Assembly: GCA_021464415.1 (NCBI GenBank)
Contig: CM038464.1
Span: 1,984,001 to 2,048,000, forward strand
Length of the DNA: 64,000 nucleotides
DNA from: Lonicera japonica
Taxonomy: Eukaryota > Streptophyta > Magnoliopsida > Dipsacales > Caprifoliaceae
Direction of reading: 5' to 3'
In this document: positions 38,116-49,876 of the stretch, piece after piece
Layout: every line of letters starts with the position of its first letter
How positions within the stretch are numbered: position 1 is the first letter of the stretch
Position numbers and translations under genes: made by a program
The notes under the pieces: model-generated
What the model was told of the DNA's origin: nothing
The model's database searches: none
What the model saw: the letters and a program-made list of their open reading frames with translations, nothing else

Positions 38116-38437
38116 GGCCTCGTTTGATTCACGAAAGGGAAATCAATTCTCTTATCTTTCCATAGATGTGGGAAATTAAATTTTCTCTCAAATTTCCTTT
38201 CTTGTGTTTGGTAAATCATGGAAAAATATTTAGGTAGGAGTATTATTATCTAAAATTTGTGTAATAAATGCTTGGAAATCACATGGAAAAATCAATCCCA
38301 TGTGTTTTGGGAGGAATGGTTTTACCCCTTACTTTCCCTTCTCTCGGGAAAGTGTTTCCGGAATTCGTGCTTACGAAACAAAGGAAATGAACGACTTTTC
38401 TTTTCCGAGTACTAAAATCCGTGAACCAAACGAGGCC
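38116..38437. mobile_element. Tourist-like MITE with perfect TIR and TAA target duplication
   Basis: GGCCTCGTTTG at the left is exactly inverted as CAAACGAGGCC at the right, extending imperfectly to ATTCACG/CGTGAAC. TAA lies on both sides (38113-38115, 38438-38440). It sits about 170 bp downstream of the VTE5 stop, possibly in or near its 3' end. Confidence 0.8.
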
Positions 38438-38689
38438 TAAGGGTGCGTTTGATTGTGAGTATGGAATTTGCATGGAAAGAAAATAAGTTCCAGGCAATTG
38501 GATTGCCTAGAATTGAGTTACATGGAAAATGTCAATTAAATGTGTTTGATTACCTTAATCTTTTACCCGGCAAATAGTGTACTTTTTCATCTTTTGGTGT
38601 TTGATAGACATTATTTTATATGATAATTGTAACTTTTTCCAACTTTTGTTATTGGGGCTTTTAGTTATAAGGCCAATAGTTCCTTTCTC

Positions 38690-40351
38690 TATCTACTCAA
38701 GGACGCATATTTTTGGCCAATTGTTTGAAGGCCAAAACTTTTATCAAAGGACGACATTTTGATTTTAGGACAAAACTTTTTTAAATTATATAACAAAATA
38801 AATTAGATAAAAATATAGGATGAATACCATTTATGCCCTCTAGCTATAAAAAATTCAAACACTTAAAAAACGGAAACTAAAATTCAAATTATCTATAATT
38901 ACAACAAACATTAAATGCATATGATAAGTCAACCCATTCAAAAATATTCAAACAATAACAAGTTAATCCAATTATGCCATCTAGCTATTATAAAATCAAA
39001 CACTTAAAAAACGGAAACTAAAATTCAAATTATCTATAATCACGACAAACATTTAATGCATAGGATAAGTCAACCCATTCAAAAATATTCAAACAAGAAC
39101 AAGTTAATCCATCAAAAATTCAAAATTAAATACGTGAAGAAGCATCTAGCTATAATAAATTCAAACACTTAAAAAACGGAAACTAAAATTCAAATTATCT
39201 ATGATCACGACAAACATTAAATGCATAAGATAAGTCAACCCATTCAAAAATATTCAAACAACAGCAAGTTAATCCATCAAAAATTCAAAATTAAATACAT
39301 GAAGAAGCAGCAGGCATATAAACGAAGAATAGGCATCGCAGACATTTTATACAACAAAGAACAGGCATATAGACATTATAACAGACATTTTATACAATAA
39401 AGAACAGGCATAGCAACATTTTATACAACAAAGAACATGCATTATATCAAACACATATAGACATTAAAAATCAATAGATATTATAAATCAAACAGGCATT
39501 TTTCCTCTAAGGTGAAAATTATATCAGACATTATAAATGAAAAGATATTTACAAGATGAAAAATTAAAATTATAAATTTTTGAAAATTAAATCAAAACAA
39601 GGAAAAGGTGAAAAACATTCAATCTTTTTATACTTGAATGTCATAAAATTCATCTCTTTGAGCTTCTAAAATTCATTACCCACAAACCCCTCAAATCCTC
39701 CTCCACCATGTCCAACTCTCCAAAACCTAAAAAGTTGCCCTAAAACCCACACAAAATACGCAATTACTTTAGATTTGTGTTCCGTCGATCTAATTGGAAT
39801 CGAGATGAGAGATGCCGACCGATTGCAGGAAGTTGAAAAGGATTGATAAGATATAAGAAACGTAGTAGGCAATGATGGCTACAAGTATAAGGAGGATAGT
39901 ATGGATTCTGATTAGATGTAGCTTAGTTGGATTGTAGCTCCATCTTTTCTTGAATATAGGAACATTTATGATTGGGAAAAGGAACGGGTATTGATAAGGA
40001 TGGGGGAGTCAATGAATAGCATTTTTCTTATTATTAATGATGGGGATGGGGATGGGGGATAATGCTTGCAATTCATATATTTATTAATTTATTAGAAATA
40101 TTAATTAGTTAGTAGCAATTATCAATTAATGCATTAGCATTATTACTTTTACTTTCTTCTTAATATTTATATGTTGAAAATATGAAATATTAAATAATAT
40201 ATAAGAAGGGTAACATTGACAAAGTACATGAAAATAATAATATAATTATAATTAAAAATATCAAAAAATAAAATGTCCTTTAGGCATAAAATCGTCCTAA
40301 TTCCAAAAGATCGGATCTTAAACAATAGCTCAAAACTTCTTGTCCTTGAGT
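38690..40351. mobile_element. AAGGAC-type TIR element (same family style as 15585-17062)
   Basis: The left arm CTACTCAAGGACG...AATTGTTTGAAGG...CAAAGGACGACATTTTG is mirrored on the other strand at 40240-40351 as TACTCAAGGACAAG...ATTGTTTAAG...TAGGACGATTTTATG. The arms are about 100-130 bp. The interior carries the 38833-39310 tandem repeat. Confidence 0.5.
38833..39310. repeat. Three-copy tandem repeat, ~140-165 bp unit
   Basis: Copies begin near 38833, 38973 and 39138 with ATCTAGCTAT, then CACTTAAAAAACGGAAACTA, ATAAGTCAACCCATTCAAAA and AAGTTAATCCA in each. The copies are very similar, so this is a young expansion. The third copy has a 25-bp longer unit. Confidence 0.9.
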
Positions 40352-40597
40352 AGATTGATTCAAAAAATACTGGACCTGTGACTAATTTTCCATTTGTTAT
40401 TTGATAGTTATTATTTTCCATGGAATTTGAACCTTTTTTTATGGAACTTGTTTTTTTTTTACATGGAATTTAAGATATGTTTTTAAAAAAATGTGATTTT
40501 TTCATTTGATATTGGAGTGGAATAAAAAAAAATGTGAAACAAGTTTTTTAAAAATAGTTTTTTTTTACTTCGTCGAAAAACAATTTCTTTTTTTTTT

Positions 40598-41172
40598 TAA
40601 CAATTTTACTTCATCAAAAAACAATATTTTTATTTTTGAACAATTTTACTTCATCGAAAAATAGGATTTTTTAAACAATTTTACTTCATCAAAATATATT
40701 TTTTTTTTTAACAATTTTACTTCATCAAAAAATTGTTTTTTTTTTTACAATTTAACTTCATCAGAAAACGGTATTTTGATTTTTGAACAATTTTACTTCA
40801 TCGAAAAACAGTTTTTTTTTAGAACAGTCTTTTTTTTTAACAATTTTACTTCATCAAAAAAAAGTTTTTTGTTTATTTTTGAACAATTTTACTTCATCGA
40901 AAAACTATTTTTTAAAAAACTGTTTTTTTTTAACAATTTTACTTCATCAAAAAATAATATTTTGATTTTTGAACAATTTTACTTCATTAAAAAACAGCTT
41001 TTTTTTTGGACAATTTTTTACTTCATCGAAAAAATGATTTTTTTTTTTTTTACAATTTTACTTCATCAAAAAACAGTATTTTGATTTTTGAACAATTTTA
41101 CTTCATTGAAATTGCATTTTTTTTTAATAATTTTACTTCATCAAAAAATAGGAAAAATTTTACTTTATTGAA
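40598..41172. repeat. Minisatellite of ~15 units, AATTTTACTTCATC core
   Basis: About fifteen copies of CAATTTTACTTCATC followed by an A run, then T-rich spacer, unit 35-50 bp. Starts fall near 40601, 40641, 40676, 40712, 40748, 40788, 40839, 40883, 40934, 40972, 41010, 41052, 41093, 41128 and 41156. Spacer length varies through T-run slippage. Any open frames across it reflect only the repeat. Confidence 0.9.
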
Positions 41173-41392
41173 AAACAATAGCTTTGAAATTGCCTTAAAC
41201 CCTGGAAAATTAAAACCAAACCCCCCCCCCCTCCCAAGAAAATATTTTCCAACTTTACAAGGAAAATGAGCCCAAAAGTAGAAAAAGCGGGAGTTTGACT
41301 CCGTGAAAAATATTTGCGATCAAACAACACAAAAGTTGGAATTTCGGCGGAAAAGTCATATTTTTCATGAAAAATATGGCATATTAAAAACA

Positions 41393-42481
41393 CCCTAAAT
41401 AATTTATCTTTTGAACTACGTGGGCCGTTGGTACCTTTTTGCCTATTTTGTTTTATGTAATATCTGTAACCTAAGTAAGAATCATTGTTTGACTAATTTT
41501 CTCTGTATTTTGATAAATTTTTTTAATCATTTTTTTGGGTGCCGGTAAAAGCACCATTAAAAATTAATTTCAACACCCATTTTTAGGTACCTGTATTTAA
41601 ATTTTATTCTTATAAAAGCACCCGTATTAATTAGAACACCCTATTAAAATCACGTATATATTCAACAATTCAGAAGTTTGATCTCCCGAGCATCTATAAC
41701 TACACATATTCATCTAACATGTAGGATGCAAATCTCAAATGGAGAAAGCAGACATATCTCTGCAACATGCTTGACATAGAAAGTAATGAGAAGAAGTAGC
41801 TTCAATCAACAATGACAATACTGAATGAGAAAATTCCAAAAGAGACATATACATATATGTGTATATATATGCATTTGAGAAAGAGAAATTTCTACCATCT
41901 GTATTTCAGTTTTTAACTCTTTTGCTATATCTCTTGTTTCAAGAAGTGTGTTGTCATTGAACCACCTTGTGAAAATATCAGGGTGCCTTCAAAATATAAC
42001 TTTTTATTTCAATGATTTTTATTAAAAGTAAAAGAGTGTTTAAACTGAATTTTAAGGGTACTTTTACGAGCACTTTTTTTTTCTCTTTGAATAACTTTTT
42101 ACCTTTTATTTTTGTGAACCAATTTAGAGTGCAGTAGTCTTTTATTTTTCCACTAAACTAGTACAAATATATGCTGTCATTTATTTTTTGAAAAATGATG
42201 ATTTTACCAAATTTTTTTTTCCGGATAATGATATTAGAATGTATTAATGAGTTTAATATTTTAAAAATGTATAAATATGTATAATCGACAGATGAAAATG
42301 AAACCGAGCATTGCGCTTTATTTTTTGGTTTATGGGGGGCTGCAGCTGCATGTGGCTTTGGCTGCCCACATGGTGTGTTGTGTCTTACATACAATGATGC
42401 ATCGATAAGTACAATGCTTCACCTCAATGAAATATGTTTGGAATTATCGACAAGCTGACAATAATCTATACATACACTTGG
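41393..42481. other. Intergenic DNA, possible eroded foldback element
   Basis: No gene recognised. GGGTGCCGGTAAAAGCACC (41539-41557) has a loose inverted counterpart GTGCTCGTAAAAGTACCC read from the other strand near 42056-42073, hinting at a roughly 540-bp element. Confidence 0.35.
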
Positions 42482-43823
42482 GTCATGGTTCAAAGTCGCG
42501 GTTTCAGAAGTCAATTCGGGCACTCAATTTTCAACTCGGATATCGGTATCGGCGATATGGACTGATTTATTATTTAAAAGGCCCAAAAAATTACAAAAAA
42601 ATCATAATTTTTTTAAAGTATGAGATTAATAAGATGAATCAATTAAATAAGCATAATAACATTATCTAGTACAAATTACATATCTTACATCAAAATATAA
42701 TCATCTATCGCACTTGGTAATAAAATATTACATCATAATTCAATAAATAAATAACAATACAATCTTATAAAGTAAAAACATCTTAAATATAAGTTCAATT
42801 AGGCCTAGAATAATGATATAGATTATAATTATCATCATTACTCAAGGACTTAAGTGATAGGATATAAAGGAGGTTGAGAATTAGTGCTTGTCGTTTAAGG
42901 ATGAGAAGAATGACTAGATGACCCGTAATCAGAAAAATTTGCTTGGCCATGGTGATGATAGTATCCAAATCCCCGATAATCGCTACTACTTGAAGATCCA
43001 TCATGATACGTTCCATGACCACTTCCATAATCACTACTGCGAGCAGCAATACTATTATTTGATCCCCCACTACTAGCATAATTTTGTGCAAAACCTCCAT
43101 AATTAGTGCCAAAATCATAATTAGATATTCTACCTTCGGAAATGCTATATCTACACGACTATCATAATCATAATCATATTCATGTCCACCGTAATTGTGT
43201 TGGCTTAAGTTTAAGCTTTGCAATTGATCATCAATGCGTTGATAGATTTGTGAATGAGAATCATAATCAGTAGAATACTCATCATAACTAGGGAACCTAG
43301 TTAGATCTGCTAGATGCCTACGCTTCTTTTGCTTTATTTTTTTTCTTGCATATTTTCCATTTCTTTTTTTTCTTTCTTTTTTTCCTTCTTCTAATATTCT
43401 TTTTTTTATGATTAAATCAATTTAATTAAGCAAAGATTAATAAATTACTTTGGAATAATTGAACAAATCAATATTTTTTTTAATAGTTACTAATTTAATT
43501 AAACGAAGATTAACAAATTATTTTGGAACAAATCAATATTTTTTTCAATAAATACCAATTTACAATTCAAGTCTTTAAAGTCCAACATGGAGTAACTTCT
43601 TCTTATTTTTTTTTTAACTTTAGTCACTTTATTTAATTATTCAATACAAAGTGAAATATCGATGAAATATCGGCGACTTGGTGTGATTTCGGTAAAATAT
43701 GGGTGATATTTTGAAATACTGCGATTTTAATCATATCGGATCATAATAGCGGTTCGACACCCCCTATTCTAAGTCGGTATCGGCCATCTCGGATCGGTTT
43801 CGGCCGATACTTTGAACCATGAC
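42482..43823. mobile_element. TIR element with CATGGTTCAAAGT ends and a transposase-like tail
   Basis: GTCATGGTTCAAAGT at the left end is exactly inverted at the right end (ACTTTGAACCATGAC, 43809-43823). Both arms continue into GATATCGG/CGATACC-rich sequence. CTTGG occurs at both outer flanks and may be the target duplication. The interior holds a decayed minus-strand reading frame (see 42895-43345). Confidence 0.65.
42895..43345 (-). pseudogene. Decayed transposase C-terminal tail (hAT-like, Tyr/Gly/Ser-rich)
   Basis: On the minus strand a frame starting near 43345 reads a Lys/Arg-rich stretch (RKKIKQKKRRHLADLTRFP), then YDEYSTDYDSHSQIYQR. After a frameshift around 43120 it becomes a Gly/Tyr/Ser-rich tail with NYGGFAQNYASSGG and SSDYRGFGYYHHHG. 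This resembles the low-complexity C-termini of plant hAT transposases. No dimerisation domain or catalytic part is present, so the assignment is tentative. Confidence 0.4.
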
Positions 43824-44651
43824 TTGGATAGTAAACAAATTGGATTTGATCAGTTTACATTGAGTGTTTGTTCAAAAACCTCAAAATAAGTCTATGGAAT
43901 TTGAGCAAAAATTAGTTTATATAATTTTAATTGGATATTTGTTTTTTTTGGAGAAGAATTTTAATGGGATACTTGGTTGTTTTTTGTCAAAATATAATAC
44001 TATTTTGTAAATATATATTATATATTTTTAAAGTTTTACGTTATTTTAATAATAATAACATCTTTCTAATATTATATCTTAGAATTGCATAGGCTAGTTT
44101 TTATTCTGGAATTTGGAATTTGATACTCAAAAGCATCACGGAATTTTTTTTCCCACTTAAATTTTCTTTCCCTCATTAGTTTCACCTAGAGGAATTTTAT
44201 TTTTTTTTGCAAAAATGTAGATTTTTGAATTATATATATATATAAATTAATGGCAGGCTACTAGTACAATTGATTCAACATAAATTAAACTATCGAACTA
44301 AAAATTTGTACTTTTATAATGGAGTAACATATCCTTGTTGCAAAGTTAGAAATAAATTTTCATATAATTAAAATGAATAAAAGTAAATTCTTTAAATAAT
44401 CTTTTTTTTACAAGTGTTATATAGATACGCATAGCTAGTCACAAAAGGAAAGGAGCGGATAAATGAGGTTTTTGTGACTCAAATGTGAACAAAAAAGAAA
44501 AAGTCCTCATTTATTTACTATGCTAACACCCACGTGTTAGATAATTAAAATTGAGGTGGGAGAAGACACGTTTTTTATTTGGGGTTTTTGAAGATTTTGT
44601 TATTTTCTAAATTTATAGATACATATGTTTTGTGACGCGGACACTAATTAA
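43824..44651. other. AT-rich intergenic DNA
   Basis: No gene, RNA or repeat structure that I can support. Confidence 0.4.
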
Positions 44652-44784
44652 GGGTGGTACTATTACCACCTCAAAAATTATTTGGTTTTACTTCCACTAA
44701 AAAAAAGTTGTAAACTTCTATTTCCACCCAACGTAATTAATCATTTTCAACCAACTAATCACTAATTAACATTAATTGCTATTT

Positions 44785-44819
<35 letters not shown>

Positions 44820-46180
44820 ATTCTTCTTCTTTTCTATGGTTTTTACTCAATGGTAATAATTAACAAATATTCAGATATAATTACACATTCTATCTCATTC
44901 AATTCATTTCAAAAGCTAACAAAAATCTAAAAGTAACTGACAAAAACACACAAAATCTCCATTGATGCAATACAAAAAAAACCTTAAGTTGTACAAAATG
45001 GTAAAGAAAAATGAATCAAGGATTGTCAAGGTAGAAAAAGTTAATGAAACAGATCAATGTATGTTTGTTTTTATTGAGTTTTATATTAATTTTGTTTTCT
45101 TAACATCCACAAAAATATATACACAACAAAACGAATTAGAGCATCAGAACAGGTTACCTCAGTTATATGGAACCGAAATTGGAGCACTTATTCGATTTTC
45201 GGTGACCGAATGTGTCATATGAAGACGTGAAGGAGAATGATATTTCGGTTCTATAGAATCAACATTTATCATTTTTATCGATCCGTAATGGTTAAATATA
45301 TGCCTATTACTTAACTCTTAGGGGCCGAGATAGTGAATCTTTTTTTAAAGGGTTATGTTTTTCTCCAAATATCCCAATCCTTAAAAACTGAAGTATTGAT
45401 ACATATTAACTATATATTAGTCACGTGGAAATTTACTAGATTTGTTTATGTGCAGGATGTGTGTTATCTTGATTCTACAATATGGAGAGATTGTTTATTT
45501 ATTTAAGCAATTGATTTCTCTTTAATTGCTTGATATCCCAAAATGCAAAATATGTTCAGAGTACCTTGGTTGTAAGGGACCGAGGAAGTGGATGAATCCC
45601 AGTCATATGGAACCAAAATTATTCTCAATACTCGATTGTTAGAGGCTAATGTAAGGTTTCGAGAGCTAAAATATAATACGAGGAGGCCTCGGTCGTAAGG
45701 GACCGAGGAGTTTAATGAACTTCGATCATAAGGAACTAACATTAGCTAAAATATTCAATTGTTAGAGGTTGATATAAGGTCCCGAGAGCTGAAAATATAG
45801 TCAAAATATTCTGTTCTTAAGAGCCGACGTGTTCTGAGAGCCGCAGTGGAGGAGAGAGATATTGAGAGCCGCGATGGAGGAGTGTGGACCGACGGGGTAG
45901 CCTGCGGAGGAATGCGTGAGTGAGAAAGAGACGAAGGAGAGAGATTGAGATGGAAAAGGAGAGCGACTAGAGAGCGAGATGAAAAGCTACCGGAGAGAGA
46001 TGAAGTATTTGATGTTATAATTGTTAGTTAATTAATTAATAAAAAAAAATTATCACTAATTACATGTATTAAAAGGTGGGAGTGGTATGAAAATTTGCAA
46101 AAGTAAAAATAAGTTAATGAGAGTGTTATTGAGACCGAAAGTGAAAGTAAGTAATTGTGGAGATGACAATAACACCACTC
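44652..46180. mobile_element. TIR element with ~8-bp target duplication and a repeated interior
   Basis: The left end GGGTGGTACTATTACCACCTC is mirrored on the other strand as GAGTGGTGTTATTGTCATCTC, and the arms continue for over 70 bp. Flanks are CTAATTAA (44644-44651) and TTAATTAA (46181-46188). Inside are an (ATC)n run (44785-44819) and two diverged direct units (45563-45673, 45687-45798) built on TAAGGGACCGAGGA and CGAGAGCT. No transposase was seen; a non-autonomous MULE or hAT is likely. Confidence 0.6.
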
Positions 46181-46942
46181 TTAATTAACATGGTGTTGAA
46201 CTCTTTGAATGTCCAGACTAGATTTTAATATTTCTTGTCCATTGTCTTTTTTGTATTAACAGTAGGCATGGGGCTGATATGTGAGGTGAGTTGAGGCCTT
46301 TTTGAAAGGAGGGTTCCCCAAATCACGGGCAGCATCGGTTTCACCTCCTCTCCTCCTTTTTTTAGGACCCTATATATACATGTACACACATAGGATATGT
46401 GTAGAGAGAGAGAGAGAGAGAAAACTGGGAGAAATGAAATGAAGGTACGAATGCATTATACGTCATCATTGAATCATCACCCGTCGCCTTCAATCTCCAG
46501 TTTTCCATTGAAAATTAAAGCTGTGATCTCCGCATACATATTTATATAATAATTAATACGGAGTATGTGGTGTTGTATTGTATATATATAGAGAGAGAGA
46601 GTAGGAAAGGAATCTTTGTTTCGAGGTTAGAATTGACGGTGGCTTTATCAGTCAGAAGTCAGAACATAATGGTTCAAATAAATATATACATATAAAGAGA
46701 ATATGTATACATACATACGTAAAGAGAATCTCATCTGACGTGCAAATGGCTTTCTCGTTCTTCTGCTCAACGGTCTCCCTTCCCCTTTCCTAGGAATTCC
46801 CAATTCTTGTCCAAAGCCCTTTAGAGAGAGGGAAATGCGCATCATATTGTATTTTGTAATAATACATACGAATTTTTATTTTTTTATTTTTTTTGATTGA
46901 GAGTAGTACATTGGTTTCGGATGGAGGAAGAACACTGCTAAT
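46181..46942 (+). promoter_or_regulatory. PDK1 upstream region and leader with a short uORF
   Basis: A TATA-like CTATATATACATG is at about 46370-46382, followed by a GA microsatellite (46402-46421) and another near 46591. A six-codon upstream ORF (46921-46941, ATG...TAA) stops one base before the PDK1 ATG at 46943. Whether the leader is spliced cannot be told. Confidence 0.45.
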
Positions 46943-49876
46943 ATGGAGAAAGATTTGGACTCCAAGCTTAGGATTCAGAACAATTCATCTCATGATCCTC
47001 CTAAAGCTGACGCTCATAACAATTCATCACATGATGTTAATGTTGATGTACATAAACAACACATTCAGAACAATTCATCTCATGATGATGCACGTAAACT
47101 TCAAAACAATTCACCTCAGGATGCTAAGGCCGACGCGCATAAACCTAAGAATTTCACATTTAGGGCACCACAGGAGCATTTTAACATCCAAGATTTCGAA
47201 CTCGGCAAAATCTATGGCGTTGGTTCTTATTCCAAGGTCAAGTTCTCTCTTCTTTTCAATTATTTTTGGCTTCCTTCTTCTTGTCTTCGATCATTAATTG
47301 ATATGATAATTTTACGAGCTGAGTTTATTTAGTTTTACTTATTGGCGTTTGCTTGCTTGTGCCCATTATATGATGTCACCAGGTTGTCAGAGCAAAGAAG
47401 AAAGACACGGGAACTGTATATGCCTTGAAGATCATGGATAAGAAATTCATTACCAAAGAAAATAAAACTGCTTACGTAAAGTTGGAGCGGATTGTACTCG
47501 ATCAGTTGGATCATCCCGGCATTGTGCGGCTGTTTTTCACATTTCAAGACCCTTGTTCATTATGTTGGTATTTTTGGCCCAGTCTAGTTAATTATTATTT
47601 CAACAATCTTAGATTAAAGAAACGTTTCTCTTTGTGTCACTTTTGGCCTTTTGATGACAATGGTATTTTGCATTATATTGTGAAGACATGGCACTCGAGT
47701 CTTGTGAAGGTGGAGAACTTTTTGATCAAATAACCAGGGTAAGTGACTTCAAAATCTTTAAAATAACTTCACAGAAAATACAGCTTTAAATCGACATATA
47801 TAAGTTAGGATTGATACATCACCTTATTTTTTTTGATTTTCAAGTAAACTGAATTCCAAATTCTTTGTGTGAGCGGCAGAAAGGCCGTTTGTCAGAGGAT
47901 GAAGCTCGCTTCTACGCGGCTGAAGTTGTAGATGCTGTTGAATACATACATAAGTTAGGATTGATACATCGTGATATTAAGGTATATGTCGCCATATGAA
48001 TGCACTTTTTATTTGGCAAGAGATGGATGCCGATACTTTCTTTAATTGCAGCCAGAGAACTTACTACTTACCATGGACGGACATATCAAAATTGCTGACT
48101 TTGGTAGCGTAAAGCCTATGCATGATAGCCTGATAACAGTCCTTCCAAATGCAGCTTCAGGCGAGTAATGAATTTTATCTCATTATAATGAGAAAATGTT
48201 CATAAACCGACAAAATTGAATTGTGGTACTATTTCTTTCTAGATGATAAGGCTTGCACCTTTGTGGGGACAGCTGCTTATGTTCCTCCAGAAGTTTTAAA
48301 TTCTTCACCTGCAACAGTCGGGTGAGGGGTCTTTTCTTCGAAGAGCAAAAATCTTTGGTTTTGTTATTTAAGTTTGTTGCATGCCTCCTAATAGTTTTGA
48401 ATCTTATTAGGATGACTTTGTTCACTCACTTCCTTTTGATACATTGGAACAGAAATGACCTGTGGGCAGTCGGCTGTACCTTGTACCAGATGCTTTCAGG
48501 AACTTCCCCCTTCAAAGATGCAAGCGAATGGCTCATTTTTCAAAGAATTATTGCCAGAGATATCAGATTCCCGAATTACTTTTCAGATGAAGCTAGAGAT
48601 CTGATTGATAGGTTACTGGTAAACTTAAATTTATCTCTAGGTTCAATTTTGGATCAATTTCGCTCCTTCTGCAGTTTTGCACAGCTTAAAAGCATTGTGC
48701 TTTTTTATTTGTCAGCAATTTTAATTAACATGTGCCTTAAGAGCCACCGATGAAAATAAGACACTGCATAGGTTTCCACATGTTTGGTGCTTGTTGGGAC
48801 TTGCTCTTTATATTTATGAATTCTTAGCGTGAACAAATAGAGCACACAATAGCATAATCCATTATTTATTTTTAGTTAATTACATATAAATATTTTTACT
48901 TACCTGCAACAATGACACAGGATATTGATCCTAGCAGAAGACCTGGTGCGGGACCTGATGGTTATGTTTCTCTAAAGAAGCATCCTTTCTTCGATGGAGT
49001 TGACTGGAAAAATTTAAGGTCACAAACCCCTCCTAAACTTGCTTTTGATCCAAAGGTACATTTCTTTCTGCAATAAATTGTTGCTTCACAAAGAAATCCC
49101 ACCTTTTCTATCTTAACTTCTCATCTGAATTCTTTTAGGCTAAGTCAAGTGGGGGTGAAGATGTTCATGATTCTTCGCAGAACCCTTCACATGTTGGTGA
49201 TGATGGTGCCTCATTATCTAGAACTCGGCTTGCGTCAATCGAATCCTTTGATTCAAAATGGTAATTTTTAGCGAACTCTTGTGTTTAGCTTCTTTGAAGA
49301 TACCTTTTCTAACTCAGCTTTCTTTTTTCTTGTTGCCTCAACTAACAGGCAAGAGTTTTTGGAGCCGGGTGAATCAGTTATTATGATCTCCATGGTCAAG
49401 AAATTACAAAAGCTAACAAACAAGAAAGTACAGCTTATCCTCACCAACAAGCCCAAGTTGGTTTACGTGGATCCCTCAAAGCTAATGGTTAAAGGGAATA
49501 TAATCTGGTCCAACAACCCTAACGACCTTAGCATCCAAGTTATTACCCCTTCTAATTTCAAGATTTGCACTGTAAGTCCTTGCTTCCCTTTTTCTTTTCT
49601 GGGATGAGTTAATACCATTGCTGTTATGCATTAGTATTATTCTGCTTTGTGTGCTCGTGATCTTGTGTTTGATGGCAATCACAGCGACTGTATAATTGAC
49701 CATACGATATTCATTCCAGCCTTTTTCTTTTTGGAATTACAAAGTAACTTGATCAGTTATTTTCATTTATTTTTTTGAATGATATGATACAGCCCAAAAA
49801 AGTTATGTCGTTCGAGGATGCAAAACAGAGAGCCTTTCAGTGGAAAAAGGCAATCGAGGCACTTCAAAACCGGTGA
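46943..49876 (+). CDS. PDK1: 3-phosphoinositide-dependent protein kinase 1 (PDK1)
   Basis: AGC-family master kinase that phosphorylates the activation loop of other plant AGC kinases at membranes. Exons: 46943-47236, 47383-47563, 47686-47738, 47880-47981, 48052-48160, 48243-48321, 48453-48618, 48921-49055, 49139-49260, 49349-49571, 49793-49876. They join in phase to 515 residues. Kinase landmarks: glycine loop GVGSYSK (92-98), ALK Lys114, alpha-C Glu133, HRD Asp208, DFG Asp226, T-loop [14 protein letters not shown] with Thr252. The C-terminal PH domain begins around residue 385 ([24 protein letters not shown]) and ends KAIEALQNR. Intron 5 has a GC donor (48161). The N-terminal 70 residues hold a repeated NNSSHD motif. 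I chose this ATG because the frame is open from it and the peptide resembles known plant PDK1 starts. Confidence 0.94.
47800..47970. repeat. 21-bp of PDK1 exon 4 duplicated in the preceding intron
   Basis: ATAAGTTAGGATTGATACATC is read at 47800-47820 in intron 3, and the identical 21 bases are at 47950-47970 in exon 4, encoding HKLGLIH of the catalytic loop. The copies are exactly 150 bp apart; sequence outside them differs after a few bases. Confidence 0.9.

Larger units (their letters stand above)
38441..41392. mobile_element. Possible larger TIR element abutting the MITE
   Basis: GGGTGCGTTTGATTG begins directly after the TAA of the previous MITE, and TTAAAAACACCC followed by TAA ends at 41392. 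The shared TIR is short (GGGTG then TTT), so the pairing is uncertain. The interval holds a nested AAGGAC-type element, a three-copy tandem repeat and a minisatellite. No gene seen inside. Confidence 0.25.

Noticed and set aside
40776..41269. Several open frames of 60-100 codons rich in FEQFYFIEK/NNFTSSK
   Set aside because: They are translations of the AATTTTACTTCATC minisatellite in different frames, not genes.
42795..43223. 142-codon hydrophobic minus-strand frame as a membrane protein
   Set aside because: The hydrophobic part is the wrong frame of a Gly/Tyr/Ser-rich tail after a frameshift.
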